Origin: Flavivirga eckloniae
GTDB lineage: Bacteria; Bacteroidota; Bacteroidia; Flavobacteriales; Flavobacteriaceae
NCBI RefSeq assembly: GCF_002886045.1
Contig: NZ_CP025791.1
Location: 806,001 to 870,000, forward strand
Length of the DNA stretch: 64,000 nucleotides
Direction: 5' to 3'
Below are positions 1-7,774 of this stretch, piece after piece. Below the pieces are notes generated by a model, which made no database searches, was not told the DNA's origin, and saw only the letters and a list, made by a program, of their open reading frames with translations. The number at the start of each line of letters is the position of its first letter. Position 1 is the stretch's first letter. A program made the position numbers and the translations under genes.

Positions 1-174
1 CCGTTAGGGTTAGAATTTACATTAAAGACTTCAGCAACTCCTGGTTCGGGAACGATTACCATTACATTACGTCATGAGCCTAATAAAAGTGCTAGCGGCG
101 TTAGCGATGGTGATATAGCCAATGCTGGCGGAGAAACAGATGTACAAGCTATCTTCCCTATTATTGTTAAGTAG
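1..174 (+). CDS. C-terminal end of a flavobacterial lipoprotein-type protein (partial)
   Basis: An open frame runs from the first base to a TAG at 172-174 and gives 57 residues. The text near the end (LRHEPNKSASG, then a GD.A.AGGETD stretch) matches my memory of a small secreted Flavobacteriia family that databases call 'type 1 periplasmic binding fold superfamily protein'. Those proteins are about 190-residue lipoproteins of unknown function ending in just this way. The start and the lipobox lie outside the window, so localisation is inferred. A strong terminator follows 20 bases after the stop, so this is the end of a transcription unit. Confidence 0.6.
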   Translation, partial: PLGLEFTLKTSATPGSGTITITLRHEPNKSASGVSDGDIANAGGETDVQAIFPIIVK

Positions 175-193
175 ATAATAAAGGTTAAGTAAT

Positions 194-240
194 TAATAAT
201 AAACGCCACGGTTTTAATAAAATCGTGGCGTTTATTATTA
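194..240. terminator. Long perfect hairpin terminator
   Basis: The 17-base arms at 194-210 and 224-240 are exact inverted complements with the core AACGCCACG/CGTGGCGTT. The pairing continues inward through a TTTT/AAAA tract to a 3-base loop. A/T tracts flank both sides, so it could stop transcription in either direction. It separates the lipoprotein tail from the histidine-kinase cluster. Confidence 0.85.
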
Positions 241-436
241 TTCTCACTTTGCTAACATAAATAGTATATAAATACATTAAGGCAAATGTGGTAATTATAT
301 CAAATCTTGGAAAAACCTTTTCAACTAAGGTATATTTAATATGTGAAGAAATATTAATTTAGGCTTTATATATTCTATGATGTAGAAAAAAAACTTATCT
401 TAGGATACTATCTAGTAAAGTATACCCCAAGCCCAA

Positions 437-2473
437 GTGAACAAATATTGTTTATTTATAACATGTCTACTAATTACTTTTAGTATAAATGCACAAAACT
501 ATAGTTTTGAAAATGCACTAGATAGCATCCAAAGGTTACGAAAGCTATGTAAAAACGAAGCAATTGATATAGACAGCATGCTTCATTATGCAAAAGAAGC
601 AAGTAGATTATCTTATAAAATTGATATAGATTCTATTTCTATTAAGTATAACGAATCCCTATCTGAACTATACTGGGATATAAAAATGTATAATGAGTAT
701 AGGGATATCAACAAGAAGAATCTGTCAGTATCTCTAAAACTTAACGATTCCTCTACTATCGGTAAAGCTAGTATAAATTTAGGGGAGTATTATAGAAAAA
801 AAACACCTTATTCAGATAGTTCTTATCATCACTATCATACATCCGTAAAAATTTACCAAATACTTGATAATAAATACGATCTAGCCAGAGCATTGTATGG
901 TATTTCCGCTATTCAATGTGGAGAGAAAGAATATATTATGAGTGAAAAAACATCTATTGAAGCGTTGACTTTATTGAAAGAACTAGAAGAAACAAATGAT
1001 GTAAATCGAATTAAGTCTTTCATTTATAACAATCTAGGAATAGTTTATAACATGCTTAATATGTTTTCTGAATCTATAAAGTATCATAAAAAAGGAATAG
1101 ACTTAAAGAAAAAGTTAAAGGGAAATTATAAAGCAAGTATTTATAACTCATTAAATAACTTAGCAACTGTATATAGCCGATCAGGTCAATACTCTTTAGC
1201 CATTAGTTCTTTTAATAAAATACTAAAAGATGAAAGTCTACTTAAAGAACACCCTGAGATTTATGCCATGGCTCTTGACAATTATGCTCATACTCTATAC
1301 CTATCTAAAAACCATAAGCAACTTCCAGACTTATACTTAAAATCTTTAAAAATTGCTAACAGCGCTAATGCTGAATACAAATCAATAATCATATATCAAC
1401 ATTTAGCAGAATATTATTACGATAACCACAGAAAAGATTCTGCCCGATATTATGCCTATAAAGCAAAAAATATTTCTCAAAAGTACTACAATGATGATTT
1501 ATTAAAGTCCTTATTAATTCTATCTAAAATTGAAGATGACAGTATCGCTGTAAAACATTATGATGCATATATTAAACTCAACGACAGTATTCAAAAGAAT
1601 GAAAGAACAATACGAAACAAGTTCGCAAGAATTCAATACGAAACAGACACCTATATTGACGAAACAAAACGCCTGACCTCCCAGAACATTTTAATTACTA
1701 TTATTGGCCTGATAATCATTTTGGTTTTTGCTCTAATACTAATTATAAGGATCCAAATTACCAAGAATAGAGTATTACGATTTGAAGGTGAGCAACAAAA
1801 GGCCAACGAGGAAATCTACACGCTAATGCTCAGGCAGCAAGCCAAGATCGAGGAAGGTCGGCTTCTGGAACGCCATCATATCTCAGAAGAGCTCCATGAT
1901 GGTATTTTAAACAAGCTTTTGGGCTCCAGATTGGGACTGGAGTTTTTAGTTATAGATGAAAAAAACAAAGAAAAGAATAAAGAAAAATTCAACATTTACA
2001 TTGAGGAAATTAGAACTATTGAAAAAGAAATAAGAGATCTGTCCCATGAACTGAAAAACACCAAACTAGATGCCGAGAAAGACTTTATTACGATTCTGAA
2101 AAACTATGTCGATTATCAAAGTAACCTTCATACATTTCAATATAAATTTAACCATGCCGCAAATATTTTATGGGAAAGCATCAATGATCATGTAAAAGTC
2201 AATCTATACAGAATTATTCAGGAAGCCATTCAAAATATTGTTAAACATGCCAAAGCAACAACCATAACCATAAATTTCTCTCTAGACCGTAATGAAATAC
2301 AACTGGATATTATAGATGATGGCACTGGGTTTAATTCCAATAAAGAAAGTAAAGGTATTGGATTGTTGAATATAAAATCTAGAGTATCAAAACTCAAAGG
2401 AAAACTTAAGATTAGCTCCGAAACCAAAAAAGGTACGTTATTAATAATTAGACTTCCTGTTAATCAAAAATAA
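437..2473 (+). CDS. TPR-containing sensor histidine kinase, copy 1 of 3
   Basis: This 678-residue protein starts at GTG 437 with a signal peptide ending in NAQ. Roughly 400 residues of helical TPR-like repeats form the presumed periplasmic sensor. One membrane helix lies near residues 420-442 and is followed by a cytoplasmic coiled coil. The kinase is of the HisKA_3/HPK7 (NarX-like) type: the phospho-acceptor is His487 in EELHDGIL, the N-box reads RIIQEAIQNIVKHA and the glycine boxes read DDGTGF and GIGLLNIKSR. Such kinases normally signal to LuxR/NarL-type response regulators, but none is encoded nearby. The next paralogue starts 2 bases after the stop. It shares 266 identical bases with copy 3 and a nearly identical ATPase end with copy 2. 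The signal sensed is unknown. Confidence 0.9.
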   Translation: MNKYCLFITCLLITFSINAQNYSFENALDSIQRLRKLCKNEAIDIDSMLHYAKEASRLSYKIDIDSISIKYNESLSELYWDIKMYNEYRDINKKNLSVSLKLNDSSTIGKASINLGEYYRKKTPYSDSSYHHYHTSVKIYQILDNKYDLARALYGISAIQCGEKEYIMSEKTSIEALTLLKELEETNDVNRIKSFIYNNLGIVYNMLNMFSESIKYHKKGIDLKKKLKGNYKASIYNSLNNLATVYSRSGQYSLAISSFNKILKDESLLKEHPEIYAMALDNYAHTLYLSKNHKQLPDLYLKSLKIANSANAEYKSIIIYQHLAEYYYDNHRKDSARYYAYKAKNISQKYYNDDLLKSLLILSKIEDDSIAVKHYDAYIKLNDSIQKNERTIRNKFARIQYETDTYIDETKRLTSQNILITIIGLIIILVFALILIIRIQITKNRVLRFEGEQQKANEEIYTLMLRQQAKIEEGRLLERHHISEELHDGILNKLLGSRLGLEFLVIDEKNKEKNKEKFNIYIEEIRTIEKEIRDLSHELKNTKLDAEKDFITILKNYVDYQSNLHTFQYKFNHAANILWESINDHVKVNLYRIIQEAIQNIVKHAKATTITINFSLDRNEIQLDIIDDGTGFNSNKESKGIGLLNIKSRVSKLKGKLKISSETKKGTLLIIRLPVNQK

Positions 2474-2475
2474 AA

Positions 2476-4539
2476 TTGAGCAAATACCACACCTACATAT
2501 TATGCCTTTTTGTCTTTATCAATTTACAGGCTCAAAACAATAGTTTTGATAATACACTAGATAGCATCCAAAGATTAAGAAAACTGACTAAAAATGATAA
2601 TATAAAATTAGATACTAGACTTAGGTACGCGAAGCAAGCAAGAGATTTGTCTTATGAGACTAAAATAGATTCGACTATTCTCCTATCAAATGAAAGAATA
2701 GTCCATGTTTACTTATTAAAAAACGAATACGAACTTGCAATAAAACTTGGGCAAGAAAATTTAAAATTAGCGCAAAAAGTAAACGACTCGTTAGCTTATG
2801 CTTTTGGTTGTTGTTATCTTGGTTATGGATATATTTTATCTGGAATATACAAGGATAGTTCATATTTTTATTATAATAAGGCATTAAAAATTTCTAAAAA
2901 ACTAAATCATACCGATTTAACTATATCCACATTACTAAACCTTGCCAATATACAAGATGACCATCGGGATTATCTAAGCAGCGAAATCAATTTGATTGAA
3001 GCTGCATCTTTTTTACAAACACTTCCGAAAGATCAATTTGCCTTCGATAAATTATCTAACGTATACAACCAAATCGGTCTAACTTTAAGCCATCAAAAAT
3101 TATATAAAAAAGCAATTGATTATTTTAACAAAGCCTTAGAAATTAATAATAAACTACCCAATGAATATAATTACGAAGACAATAGCAATATAAACAAATA
3201 TGAAAACTATTTATACAGTAAGATCAACTTAGCCGAAGTATATAAGAAAAAAAAAGATTACAAAAATGCCTTATCTATATATAATGAATTACTTGAAAAC
3301 AAAGACTTAATAAAAAAAGACCTTCTTTCATATGTTGCCATAATTAACAACAAAGCATATGTATTATTTCTTGCTAAAAGAAACAAGACAAAACTCATTA
3401 AATCCCTATTTAATAAAGCTTACAAAATTAGTAATAGCTTGAATGCTTTATATGAAATTGCCTCCGGTGGAAATGACATGGCCGAATTTTACTATGCCAT
3501 CAACAAAAAAGATTCCGCTCATATTCTTTCTAAAAGATCATATACCGTTGGCAAACAGATCAAAAACTATCACGAACTTTCTAGGGCTTTATTAATGCTT
3601 TCCAAAATTGAAAAAGGAGAAGCAGGCAAAAAATACTTATACGAACATATAAAACTTAACGATAGTCTGATCAACGTAGAACGCACATCGAGAAACAAAT
3701 TCGCCAGAATTCAATACGAAACAGACACCTATATTGAAGAAACCAAACGCCTGACCTCCCAGAACATTTTAATTACTATTATTGGCCTGATAATCATTTT
3801 GGTCTTTGCACTAATACTAATCATAAGGGTTCAAATTACCAAGAACAAAGTATTGCGATTTGAAGGTGAGCAACAAAAGGCCAATGAGGAAATCTACACG
3901 CTAATGCTCAGGCAGCAAGCCAAGATTGAGGAAGGGCGGCTTATGGAACGACACCATATCTCAGAAGAGCTCCATGATGGTATTTTAAACAAGCTTTTGG
4001 GCTCCAGGTTGGGATTGGAGTTTTTAGTCATAGATCAAAAAAACAAAGGAAAGTTCAACGTTTACATTGATGAAATTAGAACTATTGAAAAAGAAATAAG
4101 AGACCTGTCCCATGAACTGAAAAACACAAAACTAGATGCCGAAAAAGACTTTATTACGATTCTGAAAAACTATGTCGATTATCAAAGTAACCTTCATGTA
4201 TTTCAATATAACTTTAACCATACCCCAAATATTGCATGGGAAAACATCAACGATCATGTAAAAGTCAATCTATACAGAATTATTCAGGAAGCCATTCAAA
4301 ATATTGTTAAACATGCCAAAGCAACAACCATAACCATAAATTTCTCTCTAAACCATGGTGAATTACAACTGGATATTATAGATGATGGCACTGGGTTTAA
4401 TTCCAATAAACAAAGTAAAGGTATTGGATTGTTGAATATAAAATCTAGAGTATCAAAACTCAAAGGAAAACTCAAGATTAGCTCCGAAACCAAAAAAGGT
4501 ACGTCATTAATAATTAAACTTCCCGTTAATCAAAAATGA
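2476..4539 (+). CDS. TPR-containing sensor histidine kinase, copy 2 of 3
   Basis: This 687-residue paralogue starts at TTG 2476, two bases after the stop of copy 1, so translation is probably coupled. The order is signal peptide (cleavage near LQAQ), TPR sensor, one membrane helix near residue 435-455, HisKA_3 domain with His500 in EELHDGIL, then a HATPase_c domain. It differs from copies 1 and 3 by a short deletion just after the H-box, where a lysine- and glutamate-rich stretch is shortened to QKNKGK. Its signal-peptide region is nearly identical to copy 3 at the DNA level, while its last 75 codons resemble copy 1. The sensor halves differ clearly, which suggests different ligands or partners feeding a common kinase output. 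Confidence 0.9.
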   Translation: MSKYHTYILCLFVFINLQAQNNSFDNTLDSIQRLRKLTKNDNIKLDTRLRYAKQARDLSYETKIDSTILLSNERIVHVYLLKNEYELAIKLGQENLKLAQKVNDSLAYAFGCCYLGYGYILSGIYKDSSYFYYNKALKISKKLNHTDLTISTLLNLANIQDDHRDYLSSEINLIEAASFLQTLPKDQFAFDKLSNVYNQIGLTLSHQKLYKKAIDYFNKALEINNKLPNEYNYEDNSNINKYENYLYSKINLAEVYKKKKDYKNALSIYNELLENKDLIKKDLLSYVAIINNKAYVLFLAKRNKTKLIKSLFNKAYKISNSLNALYEIASGGNDMAEFYYAINKKDSAHILSKRSYTVGKQIKNYHELSRALLMLSKIEKGEAGKKYLYEHIKLNDSLINVERTSRNKFARIQYETDTYIEETKRLTSQNILITIIGLIIILVFALILIIRVQITKNKVLRFEGEQQKANEEIYTLMLRQQAKIEEGRLMERHHISEELHDGILNKLLGSRLGLEFLVIDQKNKGKFNVYIDEIRTIEKEIRDLSHELKNTKLDAEKDFITILKNYVDYQSNLHVFQYNFNHTPNIAWENINDHVKVNLYRIIQEAIQNIVKHAKATTITINFSLNHGELQLDIIDDGTGFNSNKQSKGIGLLNIKSRVSKLKGKLKISSETKKGTSLIIKLPVNQK

Positions 4540-6629
4540 AACTGAACAAATATCACACCTACATATTATGCCTTTTTGTCTTTATCAATTTACAAGCTCA
4601 AAACAATAGTTTTGATAGAGCCTTAGATAGCATCCATAGATTACGAAAACTATGTAAAAACGAATCTATTAATTTAAATAGCAGGCTTAAATACGCAAAA
4701 GAAGCAAGTCGATTATCTTATAAAACAAAGGTAGATTCTACTATTTTATTATCCAATAGAGCACTTGTAGGCATTTACATGATTATGGATAATATAGAAA
4801 TGATTCGAGCTATCAGCCATAAAAACTTAAAACTAGCAAGAAAGCTTAACGACTCTACAATAATGGCTCACACCTATCGAAACCTAGCATGGAGCTACAT
4901 CGGTCCCGAGTTAAATATTGATAGTTGCTACATATATAGCAATACGGCTTTGAAGCTTTATAGAAAACTCAAAGATTATGAATACCAAAGCCTATCATTA
5001 AGCTATATATCTCACTTACAAAAAAATGAACAAGATTTTGTTAACAGCAATGCCAACCTTATAAAAGCTATCAATTTATTAAAATTACTTCCAGAAGATG
5101 ATGGAATTCTGGATGGGTTAATTAGCTATTATCACCAAATTGGCCTTAACTCTAAAGCCTCCAAGCTATACGATGAAGCCATTGAATACTTTAATAAGGC
5201 TCTAGAAATCAATAACAAACTATCCGACAACTACGATTACGATTATAAAGGTTATAACGGTGTAAACAAATACATGAATTACTTATATACTAAACTCAAT
5301 TTAGCAGAGGTATATAGACTAAAAAAGGATTATAAAAAGGCATTGTCAATTCACGACGAATTACTAAAAGACAAAGACTTGTCCAAAAAAGATCCCGGAA
5401 CATATGTTACTTTAATTAATAATAAAGCTTACACCTTATTTACATCTAAAAGTAAAGAAACAAAGCACATTAATTCGCTTTTTAGAAGAGCGTATAAAAT
5501 TAGCGATAGCCTAAATGATTTATATAAAATAGTCGTTTCGGGCAACGACTTGGCTGAATTTTTATATGCCATAAATAAAAAGGATTCCGCACATATACTA
5601 TCTAAAAAGTCATATACTCTTGGTAAACAAATTAGGAACCATCATGAGGTGTCCAGAGCTTTAATGTTGCTCTCCAAAATTGAAAAAGGAGAAAACAGTA
5701 AAAAGCACCTATACGAACACATAAAACTTAACGATAGTCTACTCGATGTTGAACGCACATCAAGAAACAAATTCGCCAGAATTCAATACGAAACCGATAC
5801 CTATATTGACGAAACAAAACGCTTGACCTCCCAAAACATTTTAATTATTATTATTGGCCTGATAATCATTTTGGTCTTTGCTCTAATACTAATTATAAGG
5901 ATCCAAATTACCAAGAATAGAGTATTACGATTTGAAGGTGAGCAACAAAAGGCCAACGAGGAAATCTACACGCTAATGCTCAGGCAGCAAGCCAAGATCG
6001 AGGAAGGTCGGCTTCTGGAACGCCATCATATCTCAGAAGAGCTCCATGATGGTATTTTAAACAAGCTTTTGGGCTCCAGATTGGGACTGGAGTTTTTAGT
6101 TATAGATGAAAAAAACAAAGAAAAGAATAAAGAAAAATTCAATATTTACATTGAGGAAATTAGAACTATTGAAAAAGAAATAAGAGACCTGTCCCATGAA
6201 CTGAAAAACACAAAACTAGATGCTGAAAAAGACTTTATTACGATTATGAAAAACTATGTCGATTATCAAAGTAACCTTCATGCATTTCAATATAACTTAA
6301 GCCATAATCCTAATATTTTATGGGAAAATATAGATGACTATGTAAAAGTCAATCTATACAGGATTATTCAGGAAGCCATTCAAAATATTGTTAAACATGC
6401 TAAAGCAACCACTATAACCATTAATTTCTTATTAAACTCAAATAAGCTATATCTAGACATTATAGATAATGGTATTGGCTTTAATATTAATAAAAAAAAC
6501 AATGGTATTGGTTTGTTGAATATAAAATCCCGGGCATCAAAAATTAAAGGAGAACTTAAAATTAACTCAAAGAGTAAAGAAGGCACAACCTTAACAGTTA
6601 AGCTTCCTTTTTATCAAACCTACTTGTAA
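4536..6629 (+). CDS. TPR-containing sensor histidine kinase, copy 3 of 3
   Basis: This 697-residue paralogue starts at ATG 4536, which overlaps the TGA of copy 2 (ATGA), so the pair is translationally coupled. The domains are signal peptide, TPR repeats, one membrane helix, HisKA_3 with His504 in EELHDGIL, and HATPase_c with N-box RIIQEAIQNIVKHA. Bases 5877-6142 are identical to 1727-1992 of copy 1. Beyond about 6400 the ATPase end diverges from both others (DNGIGF replaces DDGTGF, and the tail ends in PFYQTYL). It is the last gene of the three-gene operon, and a minus-strand gene follows. Confidence 0.9.
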   Translation: MKLNKYHTYILCLFVFINLQAQNNSFDRALDSIHRLRKLCKNESINLNSRLKYAKEASRLSYKTKVDSTILLSNRALVGIYMIMDNIEMIRAISHKNLKLARKLNDSTIMAHTYRNLAWSYIGPELNIDSCYIYSNTALKLYRKLKDYEYQSLSLSYISHLQKNEQDFVNSNANLIKAINLLKLLPEDDGILDGLISYYHQIGLNSKASKLYDEAIEYFNKALEINNKLSDNYDYDYKGYNGVNKYMNYLYTKLNLAEVYRLKKDYKKALSIHDELLKDKDLSKKDPGTYVTLINNKAYTLFTSKSKETKHINSLFRRAYKISDSLNDLYKIVVSGNDLAEFLYAINKKDSAHILSKKSYTLGKQIRNHHEVSRALMLLSKIEKGENSKKHLYEHIKLNDSLLDVERTSRNKFARIQYETDTYIDETKRLTSQNILIIIIGLIIILVFALILIIRIQITKNRVLRFEGEQQKANEEIYTLMLRQQAKIEEGRLLERHHISEELHDGILNKLLGSRLGLEFLVIDEKNKEKNKEKFNIYIEEIRTIEKEIRDLSHELKNTKLDAEKDFITIMKNYVDYQSNLHAFQYNLSHNPNILWENIDDYVKVNLYRIIQEAIQNIVKHAKATTITINFLLNSNKLYLDIIDNGIGFNINKKNNGIGLLNIKSRASKIKGELKINSKSKEGTTLTVKLPFYQTYL

Positions 6630-6670
6630 TATATAGGTGATTTTTAATTAGAAATACATTTGCCTTTGGT

Positions 6671-6955
6671 TTAAGTTTTCTCTATAACGCTTTCTTTTTT
6701 AGCATTAAAAACATAGGTATACAACCACATAAGCGTAAACGTTGGTATAACATCTAAACCAGGTAAAGCCTCTTCTACAAAGGTTATAACACCAGCTATT
6801 TTCCCTGGTTTTCCTTTATATAGCTTTGTCATTATCCAACCTGAAACGGGTGCCCAAACGACATCTGAAAATTCACCTATACCAGGAATTATAAAAGAAG
6901 TATATCCAATAGCATCAAAAACAATCCCAAGTGCTAATTTTTTGTATTTATTCAT
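6671..6955 (-). CDS. Small conserved membrane protein, function unknown
   Basis: A 94-residue protein with two hydrophobic stretches, near residues 7-25 and 75-88, and a glycine/proline-rich middle. It resembles short hypothetical membrane proteins common in Bacteroidota, but I cannot assign a family. It lies 54 bases downstream of folE on the same strand and may be co-transcribed with it. Nothing in the sequence indicates a folate role. Start ATG 6955. Confidence 0.6.
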   Translation of the reverse strand: MNKYKKLALGIVFDAIGYTSFIIPGIGEFSDVVWAPVSGWIMTKLYKGKPGKIAGVITFVEEALPGLDVIPTFTLMWLYTYVFNAKKESVIEKT

Positions 6956-7009
6956 TAAGTAATATTTAATACAATAGGATATGCAAGAAATATACCAAAC
7001 CCCTGTTAA

Positions 7010-7597
7010 CTATTTTCCTATGAGTTTTAAAAACTCATTTCTAGTTTCAATTTTTTCAAATTGTCCCCTAAAACCCGAGGTCGTTGTAATAGAATTTTGC
7101 TTTTGTACACCGCGCATCATCATGCACATATGCGAAGCCTCTACAACAACAGCCGCACCTTGTGGTCTTAATGTATCGTTTATACAATCTAAAATTTGTT
7201 CGGTTAAGCGTTCCTGCACCTGCAAGCGTCTTGCAAAAACATCTACAATTCTGGGTAACTTACTCAACCCGACAATTTGTCCGTTAGGGATATAGGCAAT
7301 ATGCACTTTTCCAAAAAATGGTAGGATATGATGTTCGCAAAGCGAGTACAGCTCAATATCCTTAACGATAACCATTTCATTATAAGATTCCTTAAACATG
7401 GCGCTTTTAAGAATTTCTACAGGATCTTGATGATACCCTTGAGTTAAAAACTGCATGGCTTTAGCTGCACGTTCTGGAGTCTTTAACAACCCATCGCGCT
7501 CTGTATCTTCCCCTAAATCTTCAATGATTTTTTTATACCTATCCTTAACATCATCCGTTACCTGTATATTATACTCTTCAAACTTCTTATATGGCAT
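7010..7597 (-). CDS. folE: GTP cyclohydrolase I
   Basis: FolE converts GTP to 7,8-dihydroneopterin triphosphate, the first step toward folate and pterin cofactors, and forms a cytoplasmic homodecamer. The 195-residue length is normal for the catalytic domain. The zinc ligands are visible: Cys87 and His90 in CEHH and Cys158 in SHMCMMMRG. So are the substrate-binding stretches [20 protein letters not shown] and the C-terminal [10 protein letters not shown]. The ATG at 7597 fits the family start. A candidate promoter lies about 100 bases upstream. The next plus-strand gene is divergent. Confidence 0.96.
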   Translation of the reverse strand: MPYKKFEEYNIQVTDDVKDRYKKIIEDLGEDTERDGLLKTPERAAKAMQFLTQGYHQDPVEILKSAMFKESYNEMVIVKDIELYSLCEHHILPFFGKVHIAYIPNGQIVGLSKLPRIVDVFARRLQVQERLTEQILDCINDTLRPQGAAVVVEASHMCMMMRGVQKQNSITTTSGFRGQFEKIETRNEFLKLIGK

Positions 7598-7694
7598 ATG
7601 CGTTTTATAAAATTCTTAAATTCAGTATTTCATTCTTTTCGTAAGTCTAAAGTTAAGCAAATTTTAACTTTTAATTAGTAAAATTAAAAGTTCA

Positions 7695-7727
7695 CAAAAG
7701 TAATTTTGTTAAGCAAAGTATAACAAA
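7695..7727 (-). promoter_or_regulatory. Candidate folE promoter
   Basis: On the minus strand TACTTTTG (7702-7695) fits the Bacteroidota -7 box TAnnTTTG. TTTG lies 21 nt upstream at 7727-7724, against an optimum near 19. The leader to folE would be about 95 nt. Confidence 0.4.
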
Positions 7728-7774
7728 AATGCATCCAGCCAATCTTTGTTTTGCATCAATCGACTAGCAACCCA

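Noticed and set aside
2230-2427. Similar minus-strand frames repeated at 2230-2427, 4296-4493 and 6380-6586
   Set aside because: They recur only because the three kinase genes share the same coding sequence; each is antisense to a HATPase domain.
6981-7295. 104-codon open frame on the plus strand
   Set aside because: Antisense to folE, which carries all catalytic residues; treated as a shadow.
7751-7774. TTG start giving an 8-residue extension of the DUF5916 protein
   Set aside because: The extension disrupts a clean signal peptide that begins at ATG 7775.
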